Assembly (NCBI GenBank): GCA_023935145.1
Contig: CM043700.1
Span: forward strand, 25,018,001-25,082,000
Source of the DNA: Bretschneidera sinensis
Lineage: Eukaryota; Streptophyta; Magnoliopsida; Brassicales; Akaniaceae
Reading direction: 5' to 3'
DNA: 64,000 nt
This document shows, piece after piece, positions 1-11,000 of the stretch. The notes under the pieces were generated by a model. That model was not told where the DNA came from. It saw only the letters and a list, made by a program, of their open reading frames with translations, and ran no database searches. The number at the start of each line of letters is the position of its first letter. The stretch's first letter is position 1. A program made the translations under genes and the position numbers.

Positions 1-929
1 GACTGAGGAGTCATGTGAGCTGAAGCGCCCGTATCAGGGTATCATTGGGTGTCATTAGACTTACCAAGAGACATAGTAGCAAATGATTTTGGAAAGTCAT
101 GATAGACGACAACATGATTGAACCAGTGTGGAAAATTGAGGGCAAGGTGACCTATGGCGTGACAAATCTGACATAGAGGAGGTATTAACAGAGCGATTAA
201 ATATAGGAGAATAATTATAGAAGTAATCAGTATCTGAACCATACTGACTGGAATCACCACGACTAGTATTGCGTCTATGACCGCGACCACGACTCCGATA
301 TCCTGAGCAACCCCTGCCACGATCACAAGAAGTTCCTGAGGTGGTGACGACGACAAGGGCTGTGGGAGGGTCAGAAGATTGAGAAGCGACTCTAAAATGT
401 TTCAGTCGTTGTTCCTAAAAGAGCAGCTTGGTACGCAAACTATCAAAAATAGGTTGATGTTGGTGATTGTGGCAATAAAGTTTTCATATTCTATAGGTAG
501 ACATACTAATACATAGGAGATGAAATCTTTGGTGGAGAGTGGGGAGTTGATGGCAACAAGGGTATCAGCTATGGGTTTGAAATGCCGCAGATATTGTTCT
601 ATTGACTTATCATCCTTTGTATGTTTATGAAGCTTAAGGCATATGTCAAACTCATTGGCATTGGACTGATCAAGGTACCATTGTTCCAGGGAAATCCAGA
701 CATCCCGAGAAGTACGTAGATCATGGACATCTTGCAAGATGTCAAAGGTGAGAGTAGCATTAATCAATGATCTGAGGCACTGGTAAGTTCTAACCCAGGT
801 GGTGTAGGCAGGATTGAGAACAGTTTGACTGTCACTAGTTAGGGCTAGGTGAGAGGGATAAGGAGAAGAGCCATCAACGTAGCCAAGGGGGTCATAATTG
901 ATGAGAACTAGTGGTGGTGTGGTGGGCAT
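1..929 (-). pseudogene. copia gag-protease, degraded
   Basis: The start at 929 gives a 175-residue gag of the UBN2 type found in copia elements; it contains DVWISLEQWY and IEQYLRHFKPIADTL. The frame then breaks. A second open stretch (356-42) carries the nucleocapsid knuckle CQICHAIGHLALNF, where the last Cys of the CX2CX4HX4C pattern is Phe. It then reaches the protease motif YPDTGASAHMT, just after an in-frame stop where Trp is usual. The product would be the capsid-like protein that packages element RNA. The breaks rule out activity. Confidence 0.75.
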
Positions 930-1142
930 AGTTAGGGTTTGATTGGTGCAGCAGGTGGAAGTAGGGTGGCAGTGCTAGCAGTAGGTGGAGGCATGGTGGC
1001 ATCGCTGGCAATTGTATGGCCGAGGTGAGTAGAGATAAGGTTAGGAGAATTTTCCATTATTTAAGGTTTAAGAGAAGAGATGAGTTTTAATGAAGAGAAA
1101 ATAACAATGTTTAGGGTTTAGGATCTTACTGCTCTGATACTA
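1..1142 (-). mobile_element. Ty1/copia retrotransposon, 5' part (gag to protease start), cut by window edge
   Basis: Read on the minus strand, the order is primer-binding site (1142-1131), gag (929-402), zinc knuckle (about 200-120) and protease start (about 40-1). The PBS reads TAGTATCAGAGC, one base from the plant initiator-Met tRNA complement. AT-rich DNA at about 1143-1335, with repeated TTACATTAGAA words, is probably the 5' LTR, but I could not fix its ends. The rest of the element lies left of the window. Stops and frame changes show it is dead. Confidence 0.75.
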
Positions 1143-1335
1143 CAAAGAAACTAAAAAAAAAATTAAGGTTTGTGTTTACTGACTATTTAATATTGCAGTA
1201 GTAGGAGCAAATATTTGTAATGTATTTACATCCTAGTTACATTAGAAATAGGTTTCTTAATTACATTAGAATTAGGATTTTCTAATATTATTTACATTAG
1301 AACTAAGTTATTTAATTATATTAGAAATATACACA

Positions 1336-2560
1336 TTTACAAAAATAAAAAAAGAATATTTTTTTTCATCATCCATTCCATTTTAAAGATAAAAAGCACG
1401 AATTAAAAAAAGTAAAATTTCTCAAAATTCCATGCCATTTTCGATTGCCCGACATGCCTTGTCTGGTATGTTTTTTTTTTTGTAAAATGCGTGATTTCTT
1501 CTTGTTGACTAGAGGGTTTGGATATTTTTGCCAATGAAGATTTTTTTAGTGGTTTAGATTTATCCACTTATGCCCATTACTCTTTAATGACAATGCCAAC
1601 AATTTTCGATTTTATGAAGTGGATGGACGGGTAAAATGTGAGAAATAGATTCCTGATGATGACAGTCACTCAGAAATTATGAAAATGTGGTCAAGCTCGC
1701 AGCACCGTTCCCGATCTAAGGAAGAAGAAGCTGACAGGATGTGGAGGAGAGCTGCGCAGTTGTCCGATTCTCGTAACGACCTTGTGCATCAAATCCAAAC
1801 AGAAGAAAAAGACTGTTTTTCTTGATTTTTTGTTTGGTTATTTGAAAAGGAACAAAAAAAATTTACCTGAAGATACCAAGTAGATGTCGTCAAGAAAGAA
1901 ATGAGATAATCTGATTTCTTCAAAAACATCAATGTGGGTATTGTGCTCAATGATGAAAGTACCAAAAGAAAATTTATTTATTTTTCTTTTCTAAATTTGG
2001 AGATTTAGGATTCAAAATTGAAGATTTATTTTTGTAACATTCACATGTCTGCATTCGATAAGAGAGACTCATCCTTTGGTATAACATTACTGTCCAAACA
2101 AATTGATCCCGTTTGTGAAAATCCAGTGGTGATTGTCATGGAATATTCAAGTTAGCCAATTAATATTAGTACATGGTTTTATCAGTTCCGTGATAAGTCA
2201 GCACTATCACCTTCCACCATTAGCATTCCGTTTCTACATTGTGATACGTGCAAGTGTTGCACACACAAGGCACATGCGTTTGTGTGCATGCATACACACA
2301 CTCGAAAGGATAAAAATGAAAATAGCATATAGTAATGGTATATATGGAGGAAGCTTGACTGAATTTTCTCGCGAATGAAGTGGCTGTCCAAGACTGTGTT
2401 TTGTGTTACTGAAGCACCGGATTGGAGACAATATGAAGAGCAATCTTATTAATGTCGCAATATACACTACTGTTATAGGTTCTCGATGCTTAATCCCTAG
2501 ATCATGAAGCAAAAATTTCAAACATTGTATTTAACATGTTCTTGTTGCCATGACACTATA
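1336..2560. other. AT-rich spacer without a recognisable gene
   Basis: Homopolymer-rich spacer between two decayed copia elements. Apart from the small open stretch at 1655-1825 I see no coding signal. A short CA/TG-rich patch lies at about 2250-2305. Confidence 0.5.
1655..1825 (+). other. Unidentified 56-codon open stretch, possible exon remnant
   Basis: This 56-codon stretch ends in TGA and has an unusually protein-like composition for its AT-rich setting: charged and Ser-rich, with MKMWSSSQHRSRSKEEEADR followed by MWRRAAQLSDSRNDL. The upstream in-frame TAG lies three codons before it and there is no initiating ATG, so it would have to be a spliced exon or a relic. I do not recognise the family. 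It may be chance. Confidence 0.2.
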
Positions 2561-2569
2561 TTCAGCTTC

Positions 2570-4372
2570 TTACAATTGTCTAGAATCAATAAGCTTCTGA
2601 TGTTGTTCAATGGTGGTGTATGCAGTTCTTAGACCTAAAAGAACCATCGCCTCTATTTTCAAAGTGCATTTCCTTTGCAAGAGATGGATGCCCTTAGAGA
2701 AACTAGCTACTTCAATACCTAAAAAATATTTTAATACCAAGATAAAGCTTTGTGATGCACCTTGTCTGCAAAAGTAAAGTGAGTAGTCGACACGAGATTG
2801 AGAGAAACCAAAAGAAAATAAGGATTGAGGCAAAGGTTTTGTTGTGATTGGTTTGGCAACTGAGGCAAAGGTCTTGTTGTAATCAATCCTTTCTTTTTCG
2901 TGTGTATTCTTTGGCTACAAGTTGAGGTTTATATCGCTCTACAATGCCGTCAACTTTGTATATCACTTTATACACTCATTTGCAACCAATGATATGTTTA
3001 TTTGGTGGAAGAGTAATAACAGTCCAAATACTGTTTACTTTAGTGTTTGGATTTCTTTCTCCATTGCCTTCCACAACTAAGGTGATTAGATAGCTTGTGA
3101 AAAAGTTTGAGGTTCCGAAATAAAAGTTAGAGCAGCAAAAAAACTACTATGGTAGTGAAGAAATTTGTCATAAACCAAATATTTGTATAGAAGAAAAGAT
3201 GTATCCTGGGATGAGGGTATCCAAGAAGAAGACTGTTGGTGTGGAAGCTCAGAGGTTGTGATAATGGAGAAGTGAAAATCCTTTAAGTAGGTCGGTGGCT
3301 TTGTAGGACGAGTTGAGAGCCGAGGAGAGATGAGAGGGGCCAACATTATGCGTGAAAGCGAAGAAGTATAGTTGGAGGAGGGAGATGAAACAAATGTAGA
3401 GTTAGGGAAAAAGGATGAAGACGATATTCGAGAGCTGTAGAGACTGGCTGGTTGGAGAGAACATCACATAAATGTTGTGAAGAGGAAAAACATAATCAAA
3501 ATTGAGTGGCTGTGATTGTGCTAGGTGAAAAAGGAAAGGTAATTCAAAAAATGAGCACCACTATTAATGAACTTCTTTTTAGAGATCATATACACGATAG
3601 CCTTTTTGCCCAAAAAGGTATCCCGCTAAGACATTCGGTATGCCTGAGCTCAAATTTATTTTTGTTATGGATGTTTAAGGTAAAACACATTTGTCAAGAT
3701 AGAAAATAATGGCACGATTTCGGGATTTTGTCATCTTGCTAACAGAGAGACGATTATGTAGGAAAGAAGGGATGTAAAGAACATTGTTTACTGATAAGGT
3801 ACAATTTTAGTCAGATGGGAAGTGTGTAATGTCGGATACAGACTTGGACGCACCACACATACAAGATTTGATTTTTGAATGATCTCCAAGCTCATCCCAA
3901 AGAGATTTTAGTTTTCCATAACAAACAGGAATAGGAGAGTTACCTTACCCAAAGGTTGCAATGGCACACGTCAATTTAAAGATACAAGGTCCATTGCTAG
4001 AAAATCTCTCGAGTCTTTCCAAATTTAACGTTGTCTGATATCTTACTTGAAATCACATTCAGGATCCATGAAACAACCATGTCATTGACACAATACCATA
4101 AAGAAAAATGAAAAGATGTACTCAAGTGAACATGGAAGAGAAAACCATCAATGAAACCTAATTTATTATTAAGTTCAAGGCCATTCTCATGGCACATGAC
4201 CAATGCAGTTGTTGTCTCCACTCTGAGGTTTAGTGACAAGGGCGGCTCCTAGATTATCCGAATGATGGATTGTGTATAGTGAAAGCAAACTTGGATCAAC
4301 AAGAGAAATAAAAAAGACGGAAATATCAACCTCTTCAGCCATTGTTAAAGGAAATAAGGGTTCACAAACCAA
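2570..4372 (-). pseudogene. Collapsed copia polyprotein (gag N-terminus joined to RT region)
   Basis: Read right to left, 4372-4190 encodes a gag N-terminus (HHSDN, then LVTKPQSGDNN). 4239-3997, after a frameshift, continues with NKLGFIDG and NDMVVSWILN, typical of copia gag. 3346-3086 matches the linker before reverse transcriptase (KYLVYDKFLHYHSSFFAAL, then SEPQTFSQAI). 2833-2570 matches the RT C-terminal part (KYFLGIEVASFSKGIHLLQR). Protease, integrase and most of the RT core are missing and frames are broken, so this is a deletion relic. I could not define its LTRs. Confidence 0.7.
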
Positions 4373-4379
4373 ATGAGAG

Positions 4380-5011
4380 CTGTACTAAAAAAAGGATTTC
4401 GGTCAAAGAATAGCTTGATTTCATTAGGGAAAAGGTAAAAGAAAAGTGCAAAGTATCAATTCCTGCTCTGAAAACATGATAAAACGGGGATTTGAGGCCA
4501 AAAAGCTTAATTTCATTAGCTACCAATTACATGATTATGGACAACTCGTGGGGACAATATAACTACATTAAAGCAATTAACCAAAATGATAATATCAATT
4601 AAGCAAATTTATAAGGTCAATAAAAAAGTTATGTACAGAATGGTAATATACGTGATATGCATGGCTGTGATTTGGCCAGAAATCAAGGAATCAAATAGTG
4701 ACTTTTATCAATTTTCACCACAAAATGCCTCTAGTTACAACAAGGATAGTGGGTCGGAGGTTTTTTTGGGGGGTAGAGGGGTAGAGAGAGGGGAGCACAC
4801 TAAATTGTACTTGTTTTACGCTGAAGATTTGCAATATAATAACTTTGTGCTTGCATACATGACAAGGAGAATGTAATCTACATCACACATAATATATGCA
4901 GCAGACAGGAGTATATTACCACCAAAACCCATTTGAAGTCATTTATCCAAGGAAGAATGTTTCCCTGCGGTCCATGTGCTCACTAATTTGCATCATACCC
5001 ACATAACTGGA
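4380..5011. other. Downstream flank and probable 3' UTR of the SOS2 gene
   Basis: No gene of its own. The stretch next to 5011 should hold the 3' UTR of the minus-strand SOS2 transcript. A short G-rich patch lies at about 4750-4800. Confidence 0.4.
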
Positions 5012-8000
5012 TCAGCAAGTCATTGTTCGAAGCAGACTGGAGTTTGCGGTTCCTGCTGTCGGTTTCCAAATGATACTTTCTAGTTTAGCACAGAAATTCT
5101 TGTAGAACTGCAAAATGTAAACCCAAGAAAGATTTTACTAATAGTTGACAGATACGCACATTGTTTTCACTGTCATATGGTACATGATAATTGGCAAAGC
5201 AGAAACACATTTACATGTATGACCCACACCCACATACATGCAAGAGCATGCAGAGATCAATTGACCTGATCTTGTATTAAGTTGAACCAGCATATGCTTC
5301 TGGAAGTCCATTCCATTTTACATAGCAATACCTCAAGATAAACTTTCACCCCCAAGTGGCTGAGCTTGTGGTTGGCGCCATGGTCTCGTTCTTTTCTTCC
5401 ATCTTCTCCCTATACTTTCTTCTCTTTCTGTCTCTTCTCTGAGCTTGTGGTTGGCTGGGTATTCAAGATATGGCGCCATGTGGTGGTGGAATAGAAATCT
5501 TTTGATTTGGTAATTGAAGGGAACGAAGTAAATGTTCTTAGAATTTCTGAGTTTTCCTATAGAAGGATGACTTCACTGCGTTTGGTTGGGGATGATATTG
5601 CATGGGTGCCGAAATCTTGAAAGGAATTTTAGGGGACAGGTCTTGGTTCCACAGATATCGTAATCATAGCTGTTCCTTGGTTATGGGTCTTCACAGGAAC
5701 ATTAATGTCAGAATAGTGTCTCTTACCGAAATCAATCAGGGAGGGTCTAGGTTTGTGATGTTTCCCTTCTTTTGATAAGTAAAATTGTATTATAATTGTT
5801 AAGAGTCCTAATTAAGTTTCCTATTATGTGTTCTAGTAGGTTTCCTAAATCTTTTCTATTTTATGTCTCTATCTTATCTAAATATGTCTCTTAGTCCTAT
5901 TAGGTTTGATATTCATAAATCTATATATAAGACTGTTGAATTGTATTCATATCATCAATCAATAATACATATTCCCTCCGTCCCATATTTTTAATCCATC
6001 TTTCCTAAAATTGATGTCCCATATTGTTTGTCCACTTTCCTTAAATATGATACAAAAACCAATGACTTTACAAGTATACTCTTAATATCTTCTTTTTATG
6101 TCACACATAACTCTTGGAGGACCCACATGTACTTAACTCAACTTTAATTTTGAAGAGTGTTTTGGACAAAACAACATTTACATTAAACTTTGTGCAAATA
6201 GAAAGTGAACTAAAAATATGAGACGGATGGAGTAATTCTTTTCAATTCTTAATTTCAACATGGTATCAGAGCAAGATCTCTTGGGGACTTGAATAAATTT
6301 TGTTCTTCTTTCTTCTAAAAAAAACTATGGATCTGTTCACAGCATTGTTATGGAATTATTTTCTGATACTGTTCACATGTACAGAAAAAGATTGATAAAT
6401 AGATTCGTACAAGAAAAAAAAAAGAGAAAAAAAGAGCAGTAAAAAATGAGAAGGTTGTCAACAAAAAAAAAACAACCATGGAAGAAGAGATGCATGCTTA
6501 AGTACTAATGATACATGGACTTGGTTCATCTCCCATCTTGGAAATCTGCCGTTGGATGCCGTTTGGTTTATACTTTGAAAGTTCATTTTGATGGTACTAT
6601 TGACAGATTAAAAGCTCTTTTGGTAGTAAAAAGATATACACATGTATATGATATTGATTATGTTGAAAAGTTCCCTCTTGTGGCTAAGATTACATATGTT
6701 CGAGTTTTTGTCTCTTTGGCGACTACATTTAATTGGCCGCTACATCAGTTAGATGTCAAGAATGCTTTCTTCAATTCTCTACAAGAGGAGGTTTACATGG
6801 AGCAACTTACTGGATTTGTTGCTCAGGGGGAGTCTGGGTTAGTATGTTGGTTGAAGAGGTCTCTATATGGTTTAAAGCAATCTCCTCGAGCATGATTTGG
6901 CAAGTTCAATGAAGTAGTGATTGATTTTGGTCTCAATAGATGTAGTGTAGATCATTATGTCTTTTATGAGGCGGGTAGTATATTGTTGATCGTGTATGTG
7001 GTTGATATTGTGATCACAGGAAATGACAAGAAGAGAATTCTAAAACTAAAATAGTTCCTAAGTACTAAGTTTCAGACAAAATGATCTAAGACAACAGATA
7101 TTTTCTAGGTATCGAAATTGCTAAATCTCGTAATGGTGTTTCTTTATCTCAGCGTAAATATGTTCTTGATTTGTTGAGTGATACTGGAATGATGGAGTGT
7201 AAGCCTATAGATAATCCTATGGATCAAAACACAAAACTTGTAGTTGATCAAAGTGAATTATTATCTGATCCATGAAAGTATAGGCGATTGGTTGGAAAAT
7301 TGAATTGTTTGACTGTTACTGAACTAGATATTTCGTTTGCAATAAGTGTAGTTAGTCAGTTTTTAGATGTTCCATGGACTAGTCATTGGGATTGTTGAAA
7401 TTAAGAATTAAAAAGAATTTTGTTTTATTAATTGATTATATGAATACAATTCAACAGTCCTATATATAATTACGAATATCAAACCTAATAGTACTAAGAG
7501 ACATCAACTACTTAAGACCATAGTTGTCAAATCGAGAATAGAATCGTGAACCGAAATCTCAATTTTGTGAATCGAGAATCAAATCAAATCGTAAGATTCA
7601 ATATTAATTCTTAAAATCAATTTAAATTGACTCGTATACATGTAACACAAACAATATCCATTAAAAGTGAAATATTTTAACATGTATTGACTTGTAACCA
7701 ATTAAAAAAACGCGTGTCTACCATAACATACTCTAATTAACATATTATAGTCACAAAATAGTAATTTGCTAACTAATAACTAATATAGCACAATATAATA
7801 AATTAATAAATAATGTAATAAAGTAATAAAATAATAGTATTACTATACTTAATACTATCATGGATTGAAATCAAAGATATGAATGCTATATGTGCTTGTT
7901 TGTTTTATTACAAAAAGTCTTAGAATCCCAAATTTCTAAATTAACTTATGAAAGAGAAAAACTAATGAACTATGTTTATTTTAGCTCTAAACCTCGTCTT

Positions 8001-11000
8001 AAACCTTCTTTCTATAATATTTGAAAAAGAATTGTAAATTTTATTGAATCGAGCGAATTGTACGAATCAAACCGAAGCGAAACGAATCGTACTGAATCGT
8101 AGATTTGACACTAATTCAGGATTAACTTAGATTCAGCATACCGATTCAAATCGTTTATGTCCTGAATTGAATCGAATCGTAAGATTATGATAACTATGGA
8201 TAAGATAGATATAAACTAAGTAGGACTAAAAAACCTACTATGACACATAATAGGAAACCTAATTAGGACTCTTAACAATTCTCTTCAAATTGGAGCATAC
8301 ACATGCATAACTTGTAACAAGGAAACCCATGTCAACAACAAACTTTATCCAATCTGAAATAAATAAACCCAAACATATAAATTACAATAACCTATGAAAA
8401 CAAGTCAGGGCTCCACACTCATGTCAAACAATTAGCTCGGATCAACAAGACTTTGATTTCTTTTATAAAAAAAAAAAAACTAAAAAGATTCTAAACACTA
8501 TATATATATATTAATGGTGCTTATCACATATTACCACCCAAAACTTGAGCTTTGATACCATGTTGAAATTAAGAATTGAAAAGAATTTTGTATTATTAAT
8601 TGATAATATGAATACAATTCAACAGCCCTATATATAGATTTACGAATATCAAACCTAATAGGACTATGAGATATCAACTAGATAAGACCGATTTAAACTA
8701 AGACTAAAAAACCTACTAAGACACATAATAGGAAACTTAATTAGGACTCTCAAAAGGGATGCTGTTATTCATATTTTAAGATATCTGAAGAGTGCTTCTA
8801 GTCGTGGTTTACTTTATCAAAATCATGGTCATAAATGTTATATTGATGCAGATTAGGCAAGCTCTCCATCTGATAGGAGGTTTACTAGTGGATATTGTGT
8901 GTTTGTTGGAGGTAATATGGTGTCGTGGAAGAGTATGAAGCTAATTGTGGTTGCTAGATCGAATGCTGAGTTTAAATATAGAGCAATGGCGCACACTACT
9001 TGTGAGTTAGTTTGATTGAAATAGTTATTAGCAGAATCTAGGATTAAGCAGTCAGGTCCTACGAGTTTGGTCTATGACAGTCAAACGACTATTCATATTG
9101 CAAATAATCTAGTGTTTCATGAGAGAACGAAGCATATTAAAGTTGATTGTCATGTTGATCGAGAAAAACTTATGCTAAATGCAATCAGTATCAAACGTGT
9201 GAAGTCAGAAGATTGGCATATTTATTCACTAAAACATTAGATGGTCCGCGAGTTAGATCTATTTGTACCAAGTTAGGTGTATATGACATCTATGCTCCAA
9301 CTTGGGGGGAGTGTTGAGAGTCCTAATTAGGTTTCCTATTATATGTCCTAGTAGGTTTCCTATTATGTGTCCGAGTAGATTTCCTAAATCTTATTTATTT
9401 TATATTTATCTTATTTAGTTATGTCTCTTAGTCCTATTAGATTTGATATTCATAAGTCTATATATAGAACGGTTGAATTGTGTTCATATTATCAATCAAT
9501 AATACATAATTTTTTCCAATTCTTAATTTCAACAATAATATATTAAAAAACACCAAGATGGTGCAACCCGAAAACAAAGATTATCTACACGATAGGGTTT
9601 GTGATGTTTCTTGAAGGCAAAGAAGCGGTTGTATGGTGAGGTTTTTCAGGACTTTGTAGGAATTAGGTTCTTTATTGCTTTCGAAACTGAGTAAGGCTTT
9701 GGGATCAGTTTCCCATCCAGGCACTGGCGGCAAAGGTTCTAAGAAGAAGTTGGTGGCTGGTGTGTTCATATTTGTAAGGGGATGCTGCTCTCGTTGTGGG
9801 CTTAGGTTAGATGGAGTTTTGGCACTGGACAGTGGCAGAGGTTCCAGTAGCAACCCTCAGTTGAATATGGTGGTGCCTTGGAAGGTGAAGGTGAGTGGAG
9901 GAGACAACAGTGTTCTCACCCATAGGGACAGTAGGGAAGCTTCATGTGCAGAGGGTATGGGTGGACAGCTGGCTATTCAAACATTTTTTGAATCTAGAGC
10001 AGGTGAGAAGGAGTTGCAAGAGGTTACGGCCCTAGTCAGCATGTTAATTCCAAATCGAGCTTGGGCTTGAACGCTAAGTTGAGCTCTAAGGGCGGTTCAG
10101 GTGTTGCTAATCGTGGTGCTAGGCCAAGTAGGAGTTTTGGGTTCCAAGCTGTTAAGAAGCTTGTGGGCTTCCTTAAATTTATTTTAAAAATGGGCCTGGG
10201 ACTGGGCTGATGGCTAGAAAGGTAGGCTCTCATTTTAAAACCCAGGCATGGGTCAAGAATGGGTCTGTAAGGTGGGTCGCGACCCGCAAAGCTTAATATG
10301 AGCTTCCCTGCAATAGCGATGGGGTGCAACCTATTGGGTCTTTTCCAAAAAACACTGGCGACATTGGGGTGATGTATCGACCGGATTGGGTGGCTGGATG
10401 CCTGAAATTGGTGCCGCTATCTCTAGGGTTAGTCGTGAAGTCTCTGTGTCACCGAGCTTATTGACGAAAGAAGAAGGATTGGTGAGGATAGGGTGGTCAG
10501 AGGTGGTTGACGGCGACGAGGTATTTGAGGTTTTGGATTCCATCGTGGTGGAACATGGGTGGGTTATTTGCTCTTAAAATCCATTGGCTAGAGAAGACCA
10601 ATGCATCCTTGTAAGTTATCTAGCCCTGAGCCAGTGGACAATGGGTTTCTTTTGACTCTCCTTACGCACGCAGGCTCAGAAGTAGAGAGAGCTATCCCTC
10701 TGCCAGGCTCAGAACTTGAGTCGTTCCCGCATAAGGAGAGTTGTATTCCTCCCGACTTTGTGGACCTTCTCTCAGTGGCTGATGCGGATTTGGGTCAGCA
10801 ACCGCAATAGTCAGAACTTGCAATGGTATGTGATGAGACCCTTTTTCTTTTACTCCCAATTTCTGTGTTGGATCATCTTGTTGTTTGTGTGGACGGTGGT
10901 GCGGTTGGTAAGCCTGTTATCCCAAGGGTTGATGGTGGAGTGGTCTCTGTGAGTGAGGAAGGAAAGGAGGAGTCCCAAGCTGGTTCAGTTGGGAGTGAGG

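Larger units (their letters stand above)
6515..9290 (+). pseudogene. copia RT-RNase H, broken and split by a nested element
   Basis: 6515-6895 encodes the RT N-terminal half ([30 protein letters not shown]) and stops at a TGA where Trp is usual. The reading continues with [13 protein letters not shown], a YVVD box in place of YVDD, and [20 protein letters not shown]. It is interrupted at 7392 and resumes at 8756 with the frame restored across the target duplication (SHWD then [10 protein letters not shown]). RNase H motifs follow (about 8840-9240). Several stops are present. Confidence 0.85.
5797..9534 (+). mobile_element. Ty1/copia element with both LTRs and 5-bp TSD, internally deleted
   Basis: The 5' LTR is 5797-6260 (enlarged by a MITE), the PBS TGGTATCAGAGC is 6261-6272, a G-rich polypurine tract lies just before 9312, and the 3' LTR is 9312-9534. 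The LTRs run TGTT to AACA. The target duplication ATAAT is exact (5792-5796 and 9535-9539). The interior lacks gag, protease and integrase and starts near reverse transcriptase. A second element is nested at 7393-8755. Confidence 0.9.
5765..9595 (-). mobile_element. Minus-strand L1 3' stub inside the L1, later split by copia
   Basis: A 15-bp direct repeat GGTTTGTGATGTTTC flanks the block (5750-5764 and 9596-9610). Excluding the copia element leaves under 100 bp, which reads on the minus strand as the L1 3' end (GGTTGCACCATCTTGGTGTT, then an A/T-rich tail). It is a severely 5'-truncated L1 inserted into an older L1. Confidence 0.75.
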
